Shown: positions 6,893 to 8,156 of the stretch, piece after piece
Layout: each line of letters begins with the position of its first letter
How positions within the stretch are numbered: position 1 is the first letter of the stretch
Assembly: GCA_012798745.1 (NCBI GenBank)
Contig: JAAZMQ010000072.1
Coordinates: forward strand, 1 to 8,156
Direction of reading: 5' to 3'
DNA from: Bacteroidales bacterium
GTDB taxonomy: Bacteria > Bacteroidota > Bacteroidia > Bacteroidales > Dysgonomonadaceae
DNA: 8,156 nt
Translations under genes and position numbers: made by a program
The notes under the pieces: model-generated
Told to the model about the DNA's origin: nothing
The model's database searches: none
The model's input: the letters and a program-made list of their open reading frames with translations, nothing else

Positions 6893-8156
6893 ATGAGAAA
6901 CATATTTAAACAAGGATTTTGGGTGCTGCTGTCAGCCATTATGTTTGCAGCATGCAGTCCTCAAGAAGATGATAAATATTCATTGGGTGAATTGGGTACG
7001 GTTACCCCCGATATTGTATCTTTTTCTCAAGCACCTTCCCCCACTAGCAATAATGTGATTATTTTTACAAATACTTCGAAGGTAAATTCTCCGGTTACTG
7101 CTGTGTGGGATTTGGGAAACGGTTCTACGGCAAGGGGAAATAAAGTAACAGGTTCTTATCCAATGAAAGGGGATTATACGGTTACGCTTACTCTTTATGG
7201 TGCAGATGGTTCTTCCGCATCTAGAAGCGAAGTGATTCATATTGAAGAGGATGATTTCGGATTAATAAGTACACCTGCCTACGTGAATCTGACCGGAGGA
7301 ATTGATAACCCCAAGGGAAAAACATGGGTTTTTGATCAATACAACAATTTCACGAAAGAAGTTGCAGAAGCTACCGGGTTTGATATTAAAGGACATATGG
7401 GTTTGGGACCTCGCAATAGTTATTCTCAGGAATGGTGGGGAGCACCGCCAAATGAAAAAAAAGATTGGAAATTGTATGATTTCAGGTTTACTTTTATTCA
7501 AGAAGGTGCTCGTTTGATAATTGAAACTGCAGGTGAAGGATATGGACGAAAGGCTTCAGCTGCTACCATAGGAGGATTTAATGTGACAGGCTCAAGTGGC
7601 GATGATGTCTTTTTCCCTTATGAAGGAGGCTCTTACACCTTTTCTATTGATGAGAGTGGACAGTATCCTGTGTTGACTCTGTCGGGAAATGCCTTCATGG
7701 GTTATTATTGTGGTACGCAGGATTACGAAATAATTTATCAAACGGATAAGGTCATGGCTTTGCGGGTTGATAATCAGGTTGAAGGACAAGATTGGATTTT
7801 TGTCTATTGTCTGGAAGAGCTGAATATTGCTGAACCTCCCATAGTCAAAGAGCCCAAAGCCAAGCCTTTATTCGAGGATTTTGAATCGGGTAAGCTGACT
7901 GTTAATTTTGTAACTCAGGATATGGGTCCGTTAAGCGGCATTGTCGACAATCCGGCTCCTATACCCATCAATACCTCAAATAAAGTATATCGTTATCAAA
8001 AAACGACTGCTTTCTATAGCAATTTATCTTTTACTGCGCCCGATTATAAATTTGATCTGACTAGGCAGAATAAGATTCGTGTGAAAGTGTATATCCCTTC
8101 TTATAACGATTATGAAACGGAAAATGCCGTAGCGGGGGATTGGATTACCGAAAAGA
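6893..8156 (+). CDS. PKD-domain lipoprotein, probable surface glycan-binding protein, 3' end outside the window
   Basis: The frame is open from ATG 6893 to the window edge, giving 421 residues. The signal peptide (MRNIFKQGFWVLLSAIMFAAC) has the lipobox FAAC with Cys21; the acidic QEDD soon after suggests surface export. A PKD (Ig-like) domain spans about 40-117, with W72DLGNG in place of the usual WDFGDG and the typical YTVTLTLYGADG near its end. A second region at about 123-308 is rich in aromatics (W181-W182, FTFIQEGARLIIETAGEG) and looks beta-sandwich-like. A third, from about 325, begins FEDFESGK and contains NPAPIPINTSNKVYRYQK (353-370), a pattern I associate with jelly-roll carbohydrate-binding modules. 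It follows susD by 29 bp, the usual place of SusE/F-type surface glycan-binding proteins. I see no catalytic motif, but a C-terminal enzyme domain beyond the window cannot be excluded. The lipoprotein and PKD calls are firm; glycan binding is inferred from position and fold. Confidence 0.85.
   Translation, partial: MRNIFKQGFWVLLSAIMFAACSPQEDDKYSLGELGTVTPDIVSFSQAPSPTSNNVIIFTNTSKVNSPVTAVWDLGNGSTARGNKVTGSYPMKGDYTVTLTLYGADGSSASRSEVIHIEEDDFGLISTPAYVNLTGGIDNPKGKTWVFDQYNNFTKEVAEATGFDIKGHMGLGPRNSYSQEWWGAPPNEKKDWKLYDFRFTFIQEGARLIIETAGEGYGRKASAATIGGFNVTGSSGDDVFFPYEGGSYTFSIDESGQYPVLTLSGNAFMGYYCGTQDYEIIYQTDKVMALRVDNQVEGQDWIFVYCLEELNIAEPPIVKEPKAKPLFEDFESGKLTVNFVTQDMGPLSGIVDNPAPIPINTSNKVYRYQKTTAFYSNLSFTAPDYKFDLTRQNKIRVKVYIPSYNDYETENAVAGDWITEK

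Noticed and set aside
1804..8156. Assigning a definite substrate such as laminarin to the locus
   Set aside because: SusC and SusD sequence alone does not reveal the substrate to the eye, no enzyme gene is in the window, and the PKD lipoprotein is only a weak hint.

Overview
The window comes from a Bacteroidota genome, most likely Bacteroidales. The evidence is a SusC/RagA-type TonB-dependent transporter followed by a SusD/RagB lipoprotein, an ECF sigma / FecR anti-sigma pair just upstream, AT-rich intergenic DNA, and the lack of Shine-Dalgarno sequences typical of the phylum. Every gene is on the + strand. The layout is that of a polysaccharide- or oligomer-utilisation locus (PUL) controlled by trans-envelope signalling. 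No RNA gene, insertion sequence, CRISPR array or phage gene was seen.

Region by region: (1) 1-519 is the 3' part of an ECF sigma-70 gene, open to the left edge and interrupted by an in-frame TAG at 52-54. (2) 590-1582 is an intact FecR-family anti-sigma factor. (3) 1583-1803 is a 221-bp intergenic region with a 10-bp inverted repeat (possible terminator) and two copies of TAATTTGA exactly 21 bp apart ahead of susC. (4) 1804-5310 is an intact SusC-like transporter of 1168 residues with an N-terminal STN signalling domain. (5) 5331-6863 is an intact SusD-like lipoprotein. (6) 6893 to the right edge is a third gene in the run, a PKD-domain lipoprotein in the usual position of a surface glycan-binding protein, cut off by the window end.

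How they should work together: SusC and SusD form the outer-membrane import complex, and the PKD lipoprotein probably helps capture substrate at the cell surface. Occupied SusC would signal through its STN domain to the periplasmic C-terminus of FecR, releasing the ECF sigma factor to transcribe susC-susD and the genes after them. The sigma gene, the output of that chain, carries a nonsense codon within its first conserved helix region while everything else is intact.

That premature stop is the most notable thing here. It could be a real loss-of-function allele, a sequencing or assembly error, or a case of reinitiation or readthrough. Otherwise this is a recognisable PUL front end, and I do not see a wholly new system. 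The substrate cannot be read from the sequence; the PKD plus beta-sandwich lipoprotein makes a beta-glucan-type substrate a weak guess only.
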